Assembly: GCA_025451425.1 (NCBI GenBank)
Contig: JANWKK010000157.1
Span: forward strand, 1-5,332
Source: Gemmatimonadaceae bacterium
GTDB lineage: Bacteria > Gemmatimonadota > Gemmatimonadetes > Gemmatimonadales > Gemmatimonadaceae
Direction: 5' to 3'
Length of the DNA stretch: 5,332 nt
Shown: positions 5,260 to 5,332 of the stretch, one piece after another
Layout: each line of letters starts with the position of its first letter
Numbering within the stretch: position 1 is the first letter of the stretch
The notes under the pieces: generated by a model
The model's database searches: none
Seen by the model: only the letters and a program-made list of their open reading frames with translations
Told to the model about the DNA's origin: nothing
Program-made: the position numbers and the translations under genes

Positions 5260-5332
5260 CCCGAGAGCGCGGCGTTCGCACGAGCTCTCTTGCTTAACCG
5301 GACATGGTGAAGTCGGGTCACTCTCGACGAGC

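Overview
The window is GC-rich with a strong C/G preference at third codon positions. It carries six genes, one of them cut by the left edge, and no rRNA, tRNA, CRISPR or mobile-element signal. The gene content (B12-binding radical SAM protein, cold-shock protein, vanadium-haloperoxidase/PAP2-like lipoprotein, HxlR regulator, orphan lipoprotein) suits a free-living, Gram-negative-type bacterium with an outer membrane. A Gemmatimonadota- or Acidobacteriota-like source is my impression only; no marker gene here settles it.

Layout. Positions 1-608 (minus) hold the N-terminal part of a B12-binding-domain radical SAM protein. Positions 609-995 are a divergent regulatory region with palindromes, a very good sigma70-type promoter pointing right (-35 at 755-760, extended -10 at 775-783), a complete intrinsic terminator only about 50-80 nt after the predicted start site, and a bulged hairpin just before the cold-shock gene. 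Positions 996-2192 (plus) form an apparent three-gene operon: a CspA-family protein, an unrecognised 165-aa protein, and an Arg/Ala/Glu heptad-repeat protein interrupted by a -1 frameshift. Positions 2258-5225 (minus) hold three genes read in order lipoprotein -> HxlR-family regulator -> PAP2/vanadium-haloperoxidase-like lipoprotein. The last also has a -1 frameshift, which separates the N-terminal domain from all catalytic motifs. The two gene groups converge on a perfect 15-bp hairpin at 2197-2232.

How the genes may work together. The HxlR protein keeps the conserved N-terminal cysteine of redox/electrophile-sensing members of its family and lies 93 nt upstream of the peroxidase-like gene, so it is a plausible controller of that gene; this is inference. 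The cold-shock operon may be governed by premature termination in its leader, or an independent small RNA may be made there.

Two of six genes carry single-base frameshifts of the same kind (a missing third-position base between C and G). Assembly error must therefore be excluded before either is called a pseudogene. I see no clear new multi-gene system. The best leads are the terminator-containing csp leader or sRNA, the heptad-repeat protein in the csp operon, and the HxlR-peroxidase pairing.
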